Source: Thiomicrorhabdus sp.
GTDB taxonomy: Bacteria > Pseudomonadota > Gammaproteobacteria > Thiomicrospirales > Thiomicrospiraceae
Assembly (NCBI GenBank): GCA_015488565.1
Contig: WFNQ01000031.1
Coordinates: forward strand, 1 to 22,696
Length of the DNA: 22,696 nt
Direction: 5' to 3'
Below the pieces are notes generated by a model. It searched no databases. It worked only from the letters and a program-made list of their open reading frames with translations, and was not told the origin of the DNA. The position numbers were made by a program, and so were the translations under genes. This document shows positions 22,280 to 22,696 of this stretch, in pieces (position 1 is the first letter of the stretch; every line of letters starts with the position of its first letter).

Positions 22280-22696
22280 ATGTTTGAAAGTGCGTTTATT
22301 GAGTTGAGTGTTTTGTTGGCGATTTCTGCGGTTGCGGGTGGGGTGGCGATGTTGTTTCGTCAGCCTTTGATTGTGGCTTTTATTGCGGTGGGTATTTTGG
22401 TGGGGCCTGCTGGATTTGGCATGGTGTCGCTGAATGAACAGATTGAGTTGTTGGCGCATATTGGTATTGCCATTTTGCTGTTTGTGGTTGGGCTTAAGCT
22501 GGATTTGCATATTATTAAAACGATGGGTGTTGTGGCGCTGTTTACGGGGCTGGGGCAGGTTGTTTTTACGTCGGTATTTGGTTTTTTAATCGCGCTCTCT
22601 CTTGGGTTAGAAGCGATTTCTGCATTGTATGTGGCGGTGGCATTAACGTTTTCTAGTACGATTATTATTGTTAAGTTGTTGTCGGACAAGGGCGAA
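22280..22696 (+). CDS. CPA2-family monovalent cation/proton antiporter (KefB-like), 5' part
   Basis: An open reading frame from ATG 22280 to the window edge without a stop (139 residues seen). The ribosome-binding site is GGGAAG, 10 bases upstream. The product is almost wholly hydrophobic with alternating membrane segments: MFESAFIELSVLLAISAVAGGV, then the family signature FRQPLIVAFIAVGILVGPAGFG, LAHIGIAILLFVVGLKLDL, and the beginning of a third to fifth helix ending in VALTFSSTIIIVKLLSDKGE. This is the N-terminus of KefB/KefC or related CPA2 Na+(K+)/H+ exchangers. Whether it has a C-terminal RCK domain, and which ion it moves, lie beyond the window. Confidence 0.93.
   Translation, partial: MFESAFIELSVLLAISAVAGGVAMLFRQPLIVAFIAVGILVGPAGFGMVSLNEQIELLAHIGIAILLFVVGLKLDLHIIKTMGVVALFTGLGQVVFTSVFGFLIALSLGLEAISALYVAVALTFSSTIIIVKLLSDKGE

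Noticed and set aside
22244..22510. Minus-strand frame under the antiporter, rich in N, H, Q and R
   Set aside because: Composition is typical of the antisense of a hydrophobic membrane protein; the plus-strand frame is a clear KefB-like protein.

Overview
The window is about 22.7 kb of moderately AT-rich DNA that reads as a gammaproteobacterial chromosome. Gene order, the Mip-like FKBP, LolA and the style of the chemotaxis genes suggest a Thiotrichales/Piscirickettsiaceae-type sulfur oxidiser (Thiomicrospira/Hydrogenovibrio-like). That placement is an inference from content; no 16S gene or identity search is available.

Layout. (1) 1-3773, plus strand: the translation operon pheS (5' end cut off by the window), pheT, ihfA and a MerR-family gene, followed by tRNA-Pro(GGG). 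(2) 3956-6876, minus strand: a stand-alone FlhB C-terminal-like protein, an STAS protein, a CheY-like response regulator, CheW and a FliK-like hook-length-control protein. Divergently, on plus at 7039-10334, lie cheR, cheB and a short methyl-accepting chemotaxis protein. Together they form a chemotaxis set without a CheA kinase in the window. (3) 10405-12907: a small membrane protein, a NIF3/YqfO-like protein, an FKBP-type prolyl isomerase and thioredoxin reductase, with clear intrinsic terminators. (4) 13134-19371, plus strand: ftsK, lolA, rarA, crcB, serS, then tRNA-Ser(UGA) with its own promoter and terminator. (5) 19650-22240: an accessory segment. (6) 22280 to the end: the start of a CPA2/KefB-type cation/proton antiporter, cut by the window edge.

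The accessory segment is the most interesting part. Just after tRNA-Ser it holds a REP-associated tyrosine transposase (RAYT) bracketed by inverted copies of a short palindromic repeat. Next comes, on the minus strand, what looks like the 5' part (domain I) of a group II intron with no maturase. The intron abuts an integron-type attC recombination site, whose 20943-21014 hairpin is clear. The attC is followed by a cassette-like gene of unknown function whose downstream R'' box (GTATAAC) exactly complements the R' box (GTTATAC) in front of it. The arrangement looks like an isolated integron cassette without an integrase, one attC carrying an intron and the other apparently cut down. Three tandem 14-bp units plus another REP-like palindrome follow. 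The cassette protein has HGTR and STS motifs that recall ADP-ribosyltransferase-like folds, but this is only a suggestion.

Other points: a 92-bp nested inverted repeat in the ftsK leader that can fold in two mutually exclusive ways; a perfect 16-bp palindrome between trxB and ftsK containing an extended -10 on both strands; and a run of 8-10 nt G or C homopolymers inside cheB, ftsK, rarA (twice) and serS and just before serS.
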